A DNA stretch of 64,000 nucleotides from Billgrantia azerbaijanica (GCA_004551485.1 SBLD01000009.1:48014-112013), one strand, 5' to 3'; numbered from the stretch's first letter, positions 8,916-19,323 are shown. Notes: generated by a model not told the origin, from the letters alone. Translations and numbers: made by a program.

Positions 8916-9605
8916 ATGACCATCAGCAAGGCCGCCCGGGCCGCCGGTGTCAGCGTCGAGACCCTCCGTTTCTACGAACGAAAGGGCCTGATCGAACAGC
9001 CTCCCAGGCCTCGCGACGGCGGTTATCGAGTCTATCCCGACGACACGGTGCACCGGGTACGGTTCATTCGCCGCGCCCAGGAACTCGGTTTCTCGCTGCG
9101 CGAAGTCGCCGACTTGCTGGCGCTGCGTCAGGCCTCGCGAGCCGATGCCGGCGACGTGCAGCACCGAGCCCTGGCCAAGCTGCGGGACGTGGACGCGAAG
9201 ATCGCCCACCTGCAGCGCATGCGCGCGGCATTGACCGACCTGCTCGCCGGCTGCCCCGGCGAAGGCGCGCTGCGCGGCTGCTCCATCCTGGGCGCCCTGG
9301 AGCAGGCGGGGGACTCGCCCCTCCGCACGTCCTCCCCCGCGCCCGCGGCCACCCCGTCACTTCGCGAGGATGATCAGGAGAGCGCCATGCAAACGGTCAA
9401 GCTCCACATCGACGGCATGCATTGCGACGGCTGCGCGGAAATCGTACGCCGGGTACTGGAACGACAGGCCGGTGTGGCGGGGGTCTCGGTGTCGCACGCG
9501 GACGGCGAAGCCCGGGTGGCCATCGACACCACGCGGGTCAGCGTCGAGCGACTGGTCGAGGTGGTCGACGCGGCCGGCTACCGGGCAGGCGTAGAGGAAG
9601 CCTAG
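8916..9605 (+). CDS. MerR-family metal regulator fused to a C-terminal HMA domain
   Basis: A 229-residue protein. Residues 1-70 are a MerR winged helix (ISKAARAAGVSVETLRFYERKGLI), residues 80-110 the dimerisation helix, and Cys113 and Cys122 (GCPGEGALRGC) the metal-binding loop. The cysteine that divalent-metal MerR sensors carry before the dimer helix is absent, as in monovalent-type sensors. After a linker rich in Pro/Ala, residues 160-229 form a ferredoxin-like heavy-metal-associated domain with GMHCDGC (Cys170, Cys173). An internal ATG at 9387 with its own AGGAG site could also give a free MerP/CopZ-like domain. The likely target is the P-type ATPase operon downstream. Confidence 0.82.
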   Translation: MTISKAARAAGVSVETLRFYERKGLIEQPPRPRDGGYRVYPDDTVHRVRFIRRAQELGFSLREVADLLALRQASRADAGDVQHRALAKLRDVDAKIAHLQRMRAALTDLLAGCPGEGALRGCSILGALEQAGDSPLRTSSPAPAATPSLREDDQESAMQTVKLHIDGMHCDGCAEIVRRVLERQAGVAGVSVSHADGEARVAIDTTRVSVERLVEVVDAAGYRAGVEEA

Positions 9606-9609
9606 CCCC

Positions 9610-10260
9610 TTGGATATCGCCGCCGCTTCGCTGCTCGCCTTGGGACTGGGCCTGCTGGGCTTCGTGGAACCCTGCTCGGTGGGCGGTCACCTGCTGTTCA
9701 TCAAATACCTGGAGCGCCGCTCTCCTCGCCAGCGGATAGTCCAGACCCTGGCGTTCACCCTGACCCGTGCCACCTTGATGGCCGGCCTGGGCATGATCGC
9801 CGCGCTGATCGGCACGGCGTTCACGGGGCTCCAGCAGGGCCTGTGGGCAATCCTGGGCGGGCTCTACGTGCTGGTGGGGCTGATCTACCTGGGGGGTGGC
9901 GCACCACAGGTCATCGCGGCAGTGAACCGCCTGCTGCCGCGCCTTTCCGCAGCATCGGGAAGCGTGGGACTCGGTGCGCTGTTCGGCTTGAACGTGCCGG
10001 CCTGCGCCGCACCGCTGTTGGCGGTGCTGCTGGGCGATGCCGCGGCCCGCGCCGCGACGGGCGCGCCGCTTGCCTACGGCGCCCTGACCCTGCTGATCTT
10101 CGGCCTGGCGCTCTCCAGCCCGCTGCTGCTCGCCGTGTTCACCCGACGCGGTCGGCGCCTGCTGGATGCCATCACCGGCCTGGCCGGACGCCTGCCGCGC
10201 TGGACGGGTGTCCTGCTGGTGGCCCTGGGGGTCTGGTCGATCCTGCTGGCCTTGTCATAG
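9610..10260 (+). CDS. CcdA/DsbD-like membrane thiol transporter
   Basis: A 216-residue protein of about six membrane helices in the CcdA/DsbD transmembrane family. The two helix-borne cysteines expected of the family are seen in FVEPCSVGGH (near residue 22) and NVPACAAP (near residue 133). The start is a TTG, four bases after the regulator stop, with GAGGAAG upstream; this is the only in-frame start that keeps the first helix. Sitting between a metal regulator and a P1B ATPase, it may keep cysteines of metal-binding partners reduced on the outer side; this is inference. Confidence 0.75.
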   Translation: MDIAAASLLALGLGLLGFVEPCSVGGHLLFIKYLERRSPRQRIVQTLAFTLTRATLMAGLGMIAALIGTAFTGLQQGLWAILGGLYVLVGLIYLGGGAPQVIAAVNRLLPRLSAASGSVGLGALFGLNVPACAAPLLAVLLGDAAARAATGAPLAYGALTLLIFGLALSSPLLLAVFTRRGRRLLDAITGLAGRLPRWTGVLLVALGVWSILLALS

Positions 10261-10285
10261 CCACCTCATGACGTGGTCCATTTCC

Positions 10286-10317
10286 TTGACTCCGTAGCGT
10301 GCTACGGCCCCTAGGCT
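10286..10317 (+). promoter_or_regulatory. MerR-type promoter/operator before the P-type ATPase
   Basis: -35 TTGACT (10286-10291) and -10 TAGGCT (10312-10317) with a 20-bp spacer containing a perfect dyad CCGTAGC-GT-GCTACGG (10292-10307). It is nearly identical in design to the promoter at 8844-8875, so the same regulator should control both. Confidence 0.8.
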
Positions 10318-10352
10318 CAAAGCATGTCCTCACACGCCTCGGGAGAGCGGCC

Positions 10353-12806
10353 ATGCCCACGCTATCCACCGCGACACTGGAAGAAAGCATCCAGCCCTGG
10401 AGCCAGGAAGCGACCGCACAGCCGCATGTCCGGCGGGTACGCGCCCATATCGGAGGGCTGCACTGCTCGCTGTGTACCGGCACCATCGAGCGCGCCCTGG
10501 GGCAGAAGCCCGGCGTGCGCCGGGTGGCGGTCAGCCTCACCCACGAGCAGGCGCTGGTCGAATACGATACGCGCGAGACGTCTGCCGAGGCGCTGATGGG
10601 CACGTTGCAGAGCATCGGCTATACCCTCAGCGATCCGCGCAAGGTGGCGCCTTATGAACGCCAGGAGCGCGAGCTGGTCCGTGAGCGCAACCGCTTCCTG
10701 GTGGCACTGACAACCAGCCTGGCGGCGATCGGCCTGATCGTGGACGGCGGTTCGGTCTGGACGCTGGGGCTCTCCACCCTGGTCTATGTCAGCCTGGTGC
10801 TGTTCGGCTATGCCGTGCTGCGCGGCCAGGGCGTGGCCACCGCCCTGGGCGGCAGCGCCCTATTGGCCGTGGGTGGCCTGGGCCTGTTCGCGCTGCGTGC
10901 CGGCGGCATACTGGCAGGTCATGAGGCGGAGCTGGTGGCGCTGCTGGCGGTCACGATGGTGTTTGCCGTCGCCCGGCAGATGCTGGTCATGGCCTATCAG
11001 GCCCTGCGCCGGGGCATTCTCAATCAGCATGTGCTGGTGGAAGTCGGCGCCTTCGCGGGACTGATCGGCGGCGGCATCGGCCTGACACTGCGCCCCGACG
11101 GCTACCCCACCGCCGCCTTCTTCGCCGTCTCGGTCATGGTGCTGACCTACCACCTGTTCTCCGAGTGGCTGTCGTTGATCGTCAAGACCCGCAGCTCCCA
11201 GTCGGTGCGCCGCCTGCTGGACCTGCAGCCGGAAACGGCCCACGTGGTTACCGAGCGCGGCGAACGGGACCTGCCGGTGGCACGGGTGGAAAGCGGCATG
11301 CGGGTGCGTATCCGCCCCGGCGAGCGTATCCCGGTCGATGGCGAGGTCCTCGCCGGCGACTCGACCGTGGACCAGTCGCTGGTCACCGGCGAACCGCTGC
11401 CGATCGAGAAGGCCCCGGGCGACGCGGTGGTCGGCGGCGCCATCAATGGCAGCGGCACCCTGCTGGTGCGGGTGACGACCACCGGCGAGGCGAGTTTCCT
11501 GCAGCAGGTGGTCCGCAGCCTGGAAGATGCACGTGCGCTCAAGCCCGGCCTGCTGCACCTGGTGGATCGCGTGCTGCGGATCTATACCCCCACGGTGCTG
11601 ATCGTCTCCGCATTGGCCCTGGTGTTCTGGATGAGCGCGCCACTGTTGTGGGGGGCCGCCCCCGACCTGGAGCGCGCCGTGTTTGCCGCCCTGACGGTGC
11701 TGGTGATGGGGTATCCCTGTGCCGTGGGCATCTCCGCGCCGCTGTCCATCGTGCGCGGTGCCGGCGAAGCGGCCGAGCACGGCGTGTTGATGCGCACCGG
11801 CGAAGCCTTCCAGGCCCTGCGGCGCGTGGCCACCGTGGTGTTCGACAAGACCGGCACCCTGACCGAAGGACGTCCGGCGGTGCGTGGCGTCATGGGTATC
11901 GATGATGACGAAGGCACACTGCTGTCACTGGCAGCCGCGGTCGAAGCCGCCTCGGAGCATCCACTGGGACGCGCCGTGGTCGAAGCGGCCCTGGCACGCG
12001 ACCTGGCGATCCCCGACGTCAGCGAGTTTCGGGCGCACTCGGGGCGCGGTGTCACGGCACGGCTCGACGGCGAGGCGGTGCACGTCGGCAGCCCGGCCTT
12101 CGTTGCCGACCAGGGCATCGATCTGGCGCCGGTGAGCGCGGCCATCGAGCGTGCCGAACGCCAGGGCCAGACGGTCATCGTCGCCGCCCGCGGCGAGCGC
12201 CTGCTGGGCACCATCGCCCTGGGCGACGGTCTGCGTGCCGACGCTGCGGAGACCGTACGGCGCCTGCATGAGCTCGGCATTCACAGCGTGCTGATCACGG
12301 GCGACAACGAACGCACCGCCCGGCATACCGCCAAGCTGGTGGGTATCGCGACGGTACATGCCGGCGTGCTGCCGGAACGCAAGGCCGAGCTGTTGCGCGA
12401 CCTGCAACGCCAGTCGCGGGTCGCCATGGTCGGCGACGGGATCAACGATGCCCCGGCGCTGATGCAGGCGGACGTCGGCATCGCCATGGGCAGCGGCACC
12501 GACATTGCCATCGACGCCGCCGATATCATCATTCTCAACTCACGCGTGGCGAGCGTGGTGACCGCCTGGCAAATCAGCCGCCGAGGGTATCGCAAGATGC
12601 TGCAGAACGTCTCGCTGGCCTTCCTGTTCAACGGCATCGGCATTCCGCTGGCCGCCACCGGCCTGATCTACCCGGTGTGGGCCATGGTGGCCATGGCCGC
12701 CAGCGTGACGACCATCTTCATCAACTCGCTATGGCAGCGGCCGGCGCTGCTGTTCGATGCCGTAGCCAGCGTGCGCTCGAACGAACGCCGTGTCGCCCCC
12801 GCCTGA
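10353..12806 (+). CDS. Heavy-metal P1B-type ATPase
   Basis: An 817-residue metal-exporting ATPase. An N-terminal HMA domain has GGLHCSLC (Cys38, Cys41). Later come the actuator motif TGE, the transmembrane metal motif, phosphorylation motif DKTGTLTEG (Asp498), HP in the nucleotide domain (ASEHPLG) and the hinge [10 protein letters not shown]. The transmembrane motif reads Tyr454-Pro455-Cys456 (MGYPCAVG) rather than the CPC, CPH, SPC or TPC of well-known subgroups, so the metal cannot be assigned by rule. Start 10353 has GGGAGAG at good spacing, downstream of the MerR-type promoter. The pairing with an HMA-bearing regulator and a CcdA-like protein suggests a soft metal such as mercury, lead, cadmium or copper. 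Confidence 0.88.
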   Translation: MPTLSTATLEESIQPWSQEATAQPHVRRVRAHIGGLHCSLCTGTIERALGQKPGVRRVAVSLTHEQALVEYDTRETSAEALMGTLQSIGYTLSDPRKVAPYERQERELVRERNRFLVALTTSLAAIGLIVDGGSVWTLGLSTLVYVSLVLFGYAVLRGQGVATALGGSALLAVGGLGLFALRAGGILAGHEAELVALLAVTMVFAVARQMLVMAYQALRRGILNQHVLVEVGAFAGLIGGGIGLTLRPDGYPTAAFFAVSVMVLTYHLFSEWLSLIVKTRSSQSVRRLLDLQPETAHVVTERGERDLPVARVESGMRVRIRPGERIPVDGEVLAGDSTVDQSLVTGEPLPIEKAPGDAVVGGAINGSGTLLVRVTTTGEASFLQQVVRSLEDARALKPGLLHLVDRVLRIYTPTVLIVSALALVFWMSAPLLWGAAPDLERAVFAALTVLVMGYPCAVGISAPLSIVRGAGEAAEHGVLMRTGEAFQALRRVATVVFDKTGTLTEGRPAVRGVMGIDDDEGTLLSLAAAVEAASEHPLGRAVVEAALARDLAIPDVSEFRAHSGRGVTARLDGEAVHVGSPAFVADQGIDLAPVSAAIERAERQGQTVIVAARGERLLGTIALGDGLRADAAETVRRLHELGIHSVLITGDNERTARHTAKLVGIATVHAGVLPERKAELLRDLQRQSRVAMVGDGINDAPALMQADVGIAMGSGTDIAIDAADIIILNSRVASVVTAWQISRRGYRKMLQNVSLAFLFNGIGIPLAATGLIYPVWAMVAMAASVTTIFINSLWQRPALLFDAVASVRSNERRVAPA

Positions 12807-12968
12807 TCCCGGGCAATGCGCATGCGGCCCCCCACGCCATCGACGGGGCGCGAACTGCAGGACCGGCGGTAGCAAGCCCAGCGCTGGCTCAGCCTTGCCA
12901 GGCGTGTCCGGCGAAGACCTCGTCCAGCTCGGACGACGCAAAGTCGGACTCCTCGCTGGCACTCTGCC

Positions 12969-13397
12969 TCACTCCCCGGGGTCTCCTCTCAGCTCATCGT
13001 GCAATGCTGCGATCAGCGGACAGGCGACACGCCCTTCCCGTTCATGGCAGGCATGGACCAGTTCCGCCAGGACATGCTCGATACGCTGCAGATCGGCCAA
13101 CTTCTCACGGACATTCTCCAGCTTGTGCTCGGCCAGGGAGCTGGCCTCCTCGCAGTGGGTGCCATCCTCCAGGCGCAATAACTCGGCGATTTCGTCCAGG
13201 CTGAAGCCCAGCCGCTGGGCGGTCCTGATGAAGCGAAGTCGCTCGGCATCCGCATTGCCGTAGCGACGAATGCCGCCGTAGGGCCGCTCCGGCTCCCGCA
13301 GCAGCCCCCGGCGCTGGTAGTACCGAATGGTCTCCACATTGACGCCGGCGGCCCTGGCCAAGCCGCCGATGGTCATGCCTGGCGTGTCATCGTGCAT
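12969..13397 (-). CDS. merR: Mercuric resistance regulator MerR
   Basis: A 142-residue MerR protein whose three mercury-binding cysteines fall at residues 82, 117 and 126, the same positions as in the classical Tn501/Tn21 MerR. The DNA-binding helix region ([25 protein letters not shown]) is intact. It is divergent from merF and merA with the mer operator in between. In the apo form it represses and bends the promoter; with Hg(II) it activates transcription of merF-merA. The region 12807-12968 behind it holds no recognisable gene. Confidence 0.92.
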   Translation of the reverse strand: MHDDTPGMTIGGLARAAGVNVETIRYYQRRGLLREPERPYGGIRRYGNADAERLRFIRTAQRLGFSLDEIAELLRLEDGTHCEEASSLAEHKLENVREKLADLQRIEHVLAELVHACHEREGRVACPLIAALHDELRGDPGE

Positions 13398-13402
13398 GGC
13401 GC

Positions 13403-13433
13403 TTGCTTCCGTAGCTGGGTACGGAAGTAACCT
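13403..13433 (+). promoter_or_regulatory. mer operator-promoter
   Basis: A TTGCTT -35 box and TAACCT -10 box are separated by 19 bp that contain CCGTA-n-GTACGG followed by AAG, matching the layout of the Tn501 mer promoter (TTGACT, 19 bp, TAAGGT). It lies between divergent merR and merF and should serve as the MerR binding site for both directions. Confidence 0.85.
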
Positions 13434-13523
13434 TACTCTCAGTCACCCGCTCGCGAAAACAGACGCCACAGGGCCAGAGGCCGCACAACGTCCGGCAATC
13501 CAGGTCGTCGGTGAGGAGGCACC

Positions 13524-15175
<1,652 letters not shown>

Positions 15176-15303
15176 TGTCTCTTCAAGCACTGGTTCATCC
15201 CCCAGATCGCCCTGGCAACCATCGCACGACCGTGGGGGATACCGTGCTCCCCTAGTCGCGAATCGCCCGCTTGGCGATGTTCGCGAAGAGCGCGTCGAGC
15301 GGC

Positions 15304-15879
15304 TCACCGAGCTCCCGCAGCGTATCGGGATGACCTCGCCTCACGCTGCCAGTGGCGCCACGTGGAGGGGTGGACGCCGAACGCCGTGGGCAGGTCGTGG
15401 CCGCACTGCTCGGCCAGCAGGCCGATGACCGCCATGTGGTGAATGGTATGGCTGGTCAGGAAGGCCAGCTCGCGTTCGAGGCTGGTGGCCAGCATCAGGT
15501 CGTCGCCGGACGCATCGAGCGGATAGCGCAGTGCCAGGGGGCGGGAAGCCCCGGCATCACCGAACCGAGGCAGGGCGCGCTCGATCGCGGCGAGTCGATG
15601 GGCCGCGAGCGTCGGCTCCTGCTCGAGGGCTGCCTCGCGGCGGCGATGCTCGTAGTCGACGGCGCTGTCGGTCACGCGCTCGCCCAGCAGGGCGTCATAG
15701 TGGTCGATGATGTGGCGCACGTGCTTGCCCAGCGTATGGCGCCCATCGGCACCGAAGGGGCGGCCGTAGTCGCCCGGTGACAGACGCTCGACAAGCGCCC
15801 GGAGCTGGGCCAGCGCCTGGCGGTTTTCGTCGATGAGGCGGTCCAGGTCGGTAGCGTGGCAGGCGGTGTTGGATGACAT
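15304..15879 (-). CDS. DinB-like protein
   Basis: A 191-residue four-helix-bundle protein of the DinB/YfiT-like superfamily. Histidines that would form the metal site are seen in GKHVRHIIDHYDAL (residues 50-63) and in ELAFLTSHTIHHMAVIGLL (near residues 138-156). Many family members are metal-dependent thiol transferases using bacillithiol, mycothiol or glutathione, often in stress responses; the activity here is unknown. It is convergent with merA and separated from it by 128 bases holding only a weak imperfect hairpin (15256-15286). Confidence 0.72.
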   Translation of the reverse strand: MSSNTACHATDLDRLIDENRQALAQLRALVERLSPGDYGRPFGADGRHTLGKHVRHIIDHYDALLGERVTDSAVDYEHRRREAALEQEPTLAAHRLAAIERALPRFGDAGASRPLALRYPLDASGDDLMLATSLERELAFLTSHTIHHMAVIGLLAEQCGHDLPTAFGVHPSTWRHWQREARSSRYAAGAR

Positions 15880-15994
15880 GGCTGGTTACCTGTAGGTTCG
15901 CGATTCCTTTCCACCGCAGTGGTCCGTGCCAGGCGGGAAGCCGAGCCGCCGCACCGGCGGTGACCCGGCCCCGCTCGAGGGAGTGACCGAGGGT

Positions 15995-16282
15995 TCAGCC
16001 CTCGCTTTCAGCCTCGCCTTCCGCTTCGCCCTCGCCTTCTGCTTCCCCTTCGGCCTCGCCTTCTGCTTCCGCTTCAGCTTCTGCTTCGGCTTCTGCCTCG
16101 GCTTCGGCCAGCATCAGGGGCGCCTCCTGGCCGCTGGTGTAGGTTGGCTCGGCCGGCGTCTCGCCGGCCACGGCCTGGAAGGCCGCACCGCTGGCGACCA
16201 ACAGCAGGGCCGGTGCCGTGTACCCCAGCCCACGGCTGAGGCGACTCAGCAGGCTGCGGCGTTTCTCGTCTTGCAGTGTCAT
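15995..16282 (-). CDS. Small membrane/exported protein with alternating-glutamate C-terminal tail
   Basis: A 95-residue protein starting MTLQDEKRRS, with a basic N-terminus (residues 7-17), one hydrophobic segment (about 21-39) and an extremely acidic tail. From residue 60 to 94 every second residue is Glu (18 in all), alternating with Ala, then Gly, and one Ser, and it ends ESEG. The codons for the repeat vary (GAG/GAA, all four Ala codons), so it is not a fresh DNA slippage product. Start 16282 has GGAG upstream; an ATG two codons earlier lacks a site. It lies 94 bases behind the TTL-like ligase gene on the same strand and could be its substrate. No known family recognised. Confidence 0.65.
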   Translation of the reverse strand: MTLQDEKRRSLLSRLSRGLGYTAPALLLVASGAAFQAVAGETPAEPTYTSGQEAPLMLAEAEAEAEAEAEAEAEGEAEGEAEGEGEAEGEAESEG

Positions 16283-16376
16283 AAGCACGATCTCCGTAAT
16301 GACGAATGGGTGACATGCCGGGGCATGTCGTCTCGCAGTGACATCGGCCTCACGCCGACGCCACCCGGCAGCACCG

Positions 16377-18758
16377 TCAAGGCAACGACGCTGTCCGCTG
16401 CTCGTGAGTCGGCTCGCCGAACGCTGCCAGCCAGGTGGTGACCGCCGTCGCCGTGTCTTCGACGTCGAGCGGGCCCACCGAGCGACACTCGCATCCCGCG
16501 AGCCACTCGTTCAGCACCATGACCGTCTCCGCCGACAGGGGTCCCCCCGTCGCCGAGATGACACGGGGCAGCAGAGCCCCCAGCACATCCAGCGCCGCGA
16601 CGGGCTGCGGTGTCCCACCGGCCGCCGCGCTTTCCCAAAGCACGCCCCGAAGCGCCACGCTTGGCGGCAGCTCGGCCGGCCGCACGCCGGCGCCCTCTTC
16701 CAGCGGCAGCCCCAACGGCTCGATGCGGGGCAGCTCGGTGAGTCTCAGGCGTATCCCCCGAGTCAGGGTGCCTCCGGCGGCCGGCGGCTGCAGCGTCTGG
16801 TGCCGCGGCCCGGCGTCAGCGAAGAGGCAGAGCACGCCTGTCCCGTCTGGCGTGCTCCACAACGCCCCATCGATCACCAGTTGATCCGCACTGGCGGCCT
16901 GGCGCAGCAGGTAAGCCACCAGAGCCGACCCCAGCCGGGCCAGCGACAGGCGGGCCGCCACCACCGCATCACCGGCGGCCAGGGTGTAGCCGGCCGGGTC
17001 ACGCAGCACCATCAGACGTGGCAATGCCGCTGCCGCGGCTTCGTCGATCGGCGTCAGCCGGTCGCCGAACAGCGCCGCGAGTCGCGCCAAGGCCGGCTGG
17101 CTGCCGACCTGCAGCGCCCAGCGCCGGCCGTCGAAGGCGAGCTGCCGGGCCCGAAGCGCGACCGCCGCGGTCTCGTCCACCGCATCCGGCGCGGGCTCCG
17201 GCGTCGAGGCGACGGGTGGCTCGCCGTGCCCTTGCTGACCCAGCAGACCATCGCGACACCAGTCGCCCAGCGTGGCCCACACCTCTCGGCGCAACCCCTC
17301 GCGGTCGGGCGGCGAGTCCACCTCGCCGGCCGTGGCCTCGGCGAGAGCCGCCGCGATGGCATCGGGGTCGAGGCCTTCGGTGGCCAGCAGCCAGATCAGC
17401 GCCGCGCTGTCATTGGGGCGGTAGTAGCGCCCGCTGCGGGCGGCATAGAGCGCCAGTTGGTCGTCCTCGAGCAGCTCCGCCACCTCACCACGTTCGAGCC
17501 GCGGCCGCGGCACTGTCCGGCCCGCCACGCCATCGGCGAGCCGGCAGTCGGCGAGCGTGGGCAGCGAGAAGAACGGCAGGTAGCGTTCGGGGTCGGCCGC
17601 CGGCAGCAGGCGCTGGAAGCCCCCGGCGCGGGCGTTTTCCGCTTCGGCCTCGGCGAGCAGCCGGTCGGCATCCAGGGGTTGGCTCGCCTCGGCGGCCAAG
17701 GCGGCGCCATCGATGTCGACCAGCGCCACCAGGTCGCGCACCAGGCCGCCCTTGACGGCCTCCTCGACCCGTCCGCCGCTCTCCGGCCCGGCGCAGATGC
17801 CCATCGAGGGGCTGAGGTTGCACTCGAGAATCCACGGTTTGAGGGTGTCGTCCACCAGGCAGTCGAGCCCCAACAGCTCGTAGCAGCCGCGCGGGTCGGC
17901 ACCGACCTGGGCCGTGCGGCTTCGCAGGGCGTCCACGCCGGCGATGGCGGTGAGCGCCACCAGGTCGTGGATGCGCTCGACCAGGCGCACGTCGTCGTGC
18001 CCCTGGTCGCGCAGCCACCGGCGATAGCGCTCGAGGTCGATGAATTCCACCGGCACTTCCGCCCGGTCGTTCAAGGCATTGATGTCGGGGTTGGTCAGTT
18101 GGCTGTAGGGGTTGTCGGCATCGTCCGGGTCCCAGGGGTCCGAGGCGAGCTTGGCGAAGCCCTGGTGGTAGAGATAGACGCGCAGCGGGTCGATGGAGGC
18201 AATCAGCACGTAGAGGCGCAGCACGTACTTGTGGCCGCGGATGGTGTGGGGATTGGCCAGGTACTCCTGCACCAGCCAGTCGGGGGCCAGCGGCGCCTCG
18301 GCCACATCGCGCAGCACCCGCACGCCCTTGCCCTTGGAGGCATTGGTGGGCTTGAGGATCCAGCGTCGCTCGGGGGCGGCCTCGGCCGCCGCCTGCAGGT
18401 CGTGATACGCGTGGGGCATCACGTAGGCGCGCGGAAAGAAATCCAGGCGTCGCGCCAGTTCGCTGTCGGCACCCCAGGCATCCTGAATGCGCTCACGCAG
18501 CGTCGCCAGGCTGTCGTGCAGCCGGCTCTTGACGGTGAGCGCGGCGTTGCCGGGAAAGTGGTTGAGCTTGCGGTGCGGCGAGACGCGGCGAAACTGGGCG
18601 GGATCGGGCATGCCGGTCACCCAGGCGGTATCCCAGTCGTTGTCGTCGCCGGCCTGCCAGCCCAGAGGCTCGAGGGCCTCGCGAAAGAAGCGATCCTGTT
18701 CGGCGTCGCGCCGGCCTGCCAGCCAGAAGCGACGCGCGGGGGAGCGAGCTTGGCTCAT
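16377..18758 (-). CDS. Tubulin-tyrosine-ligase-like ATP-grasp enzyme with PqqD-like and HprK-like regions
   Basis: A 793-residue, apparently cytoplasmic protein. Residues 60-320 show all main TTL-family blocks: LNHFPGNAALTVKSRL (65-80), ILKPTNASKGKGV (134-146), VQEYLANP-x5-HKYVLRLYVL (163-185), QLTNPDIN (220-227) and ELLGLDCLVDD with WILECNLSPSM (294-319), including the metal-binding Glu/Asn pair. Residues 422-506 look like a PqqD-type winged helix, which in peptide-modifying systems binds leader peptides. Residues about 530-793 resemble HprK-related kinases, but the P-loop position reads FADAGPRHQT and lacks Gly-Lys-Ser/Thr. Start 18758 follows a perfect AGGAGG. TTL enzymes ligate Tyr, Glu or Gly to protein C-termini or Glu side chains; a Glu-rich peptide is encoded directly downstream. 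Confidence 0.82.
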   Translation of the reverse strand: MSQARSPARRFWLAGRRDAEQDRFFREALEPLGWQAGDDNDWDTAWVTGMPDPAQFRRVSPHRKLNHFPGNAALTVKSRLHDSLATLRERIQDAWGADSELARRLDFFPRAYVMPHAYHDLQAAAEAAPERRWILKPTNASKGKGVRVLRDVAEAPLAPDWLVQEYLANPHTIRGHKYVLRLYVLIASIDPLRVYLYHQGFAKLASDPWDPDDADNPYSQLTNPDINALNDRAEVPVEFIDLERYRRWLRDQGHDDVRLVERIHDLVALTAIAGVDALRSRTAQVGADPRGCYELLGLDCLVDDTLKPWILECNLSPSMGICAGPESGGRVEEAVKGGLVRDLVALVDIDGAALAAEASQPLDADRLLAEAEAENARAGGFQRLLPAADPERYLPFFSLPTLADCRLADGVAGRTVPRPRLERGEVAELLEDDQLALYAARSGRYYRPNDSAALIWLLATEGLDPDAIAAALAEATAGEVDSPPDREGLRREVWATLGDWCRDGLLGQQGHGEPPVASTPEPAPDAVDETAAVALRARQLAFDGRRWALQVGSQPALARLAALFGDRLTPIDEAAAAALPRLMVLRDPAGYTLAAGDAVVAARLSLARLGSALVAYLLRQAASADQLVIDGALWSTPDGTGVLCLFADAGPRHQTLQPPAAGGTLTRGIRLRLTELPRIEPLGLPLEEGAGVRPAELPPSVALRGVLWESAAAGGTPQPVAALDVLGALLPRVISATGGPLSAETVMVLNEWLAGCECRSVGPLDVEDTATAVTTWLAAFGEPTHEQRTASLP

Positions 18759-18887
18759 TGCCGAAACCTCCTGTCGAGCCACCCTTGTTGTGCGTTGTGG
18801 CGCTCTGTCGGAGGGACGTCGGCTTCCTTACACGCCCAGGTGTGCTCTCTCGCTCCTGCCCGCCCCCATCTTCGTGAGCAAAGACAC

Positions 18888-18922
18888 AGGCCCGGCCCCG
18901 CGGTGCGGGACCGGGCCTTTTT
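18888..18922. terminator. Strong GC hairpin with flanking T-run
   Basis: An AGGCCCGG...CCGGGCCT stem with an inner CCCGC/GCGGG stem and GGT loop is followed on the plus strand by five T. Both neighbouring genes run on the minus strand, where the hairpin lies just behind the small exported protein gene but lacks a good T-run, so direction is unclear. It separates that gene from the TTL-like gene. Confidence 0.6.
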
Positions 18923-18937
18923 CACGCTCCTGAGAGA

Positions 18938-19180
18938 CTAACGCCACCAGGGATCCAGCGCTTCCCGGGTCTGTTCGCCATGCCCCTGAGGGGATGCCGG
19001 GGCTGCCTCCTCGGCCCGGCGTTTCGACATGAGCTGCTGAGTGGCCATTTCGCTCTGCGGTGTCGCCTCCTGCTCGAGCGCCTTCCGGCGTTGCTCCAGA
19101 TACTCGGAGTCCATCGCCAGCGCCTGGCCGGCACCCAGCAGCGCAACCAGAAGCGCTACCGTCAACACTCTGATGTTCAT
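18938..19180 (-). CDS. Small exported protein, unknown function
   Basis: An 80-residue protein starting MNIRVLTVALLVALLG with a clear signal peptide and a likely cleavage after AQALA near residue 22. The mature part (about 58 residues) is charged, helical-looking and rich in Glu, Gln and Arg, ending in DPWWR. GAGGTGATCCC precedes the start. No family recognised. It is the gene before the TTL-like enzyme on the same strand, but a strong hairpin lies between them. Confidence 0.6.
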   Translation of the reverse strand: MNIRVLTVALLVALLGAGQALAMDSEYLEQRRKALEQEATPQSEMATQQLMSKRRAEEAAPASPQGHGEQTREALDPWWR

Positions 19181-19323
19181 GGGATCACCTCGTCGTCTCG
19201 GCTGACTCAAGACCCGGTACGGATCTTGGATCTTGGTCAGGCCATGGGCATGAGCCTTACAGGGCTCCCGCCACGAGACGCTCGCACGAGGGTCGGAAAG
19301 GGGGCGTGGCTCTGGCGCTCGGC

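Noticed and set aside
15256-15286. Inverted repeat after merA as a terminator
   Set aside because: The stem is bulged and has no T-run.
15995-16110. Short tandem repeat that might be a CRISPR or minisatellite
   Set aside because: The period is 6 bp with no spacers, lies in frame in a translated gene, and codons vary, so it is a protein repeat.
16338-18941. An 867-codon open frame opposite the TTL-like gene
   Set aside because: Arg/Gln-rich antisense shadow; the minus strand has all TTL motifs and a strong ribosome site.
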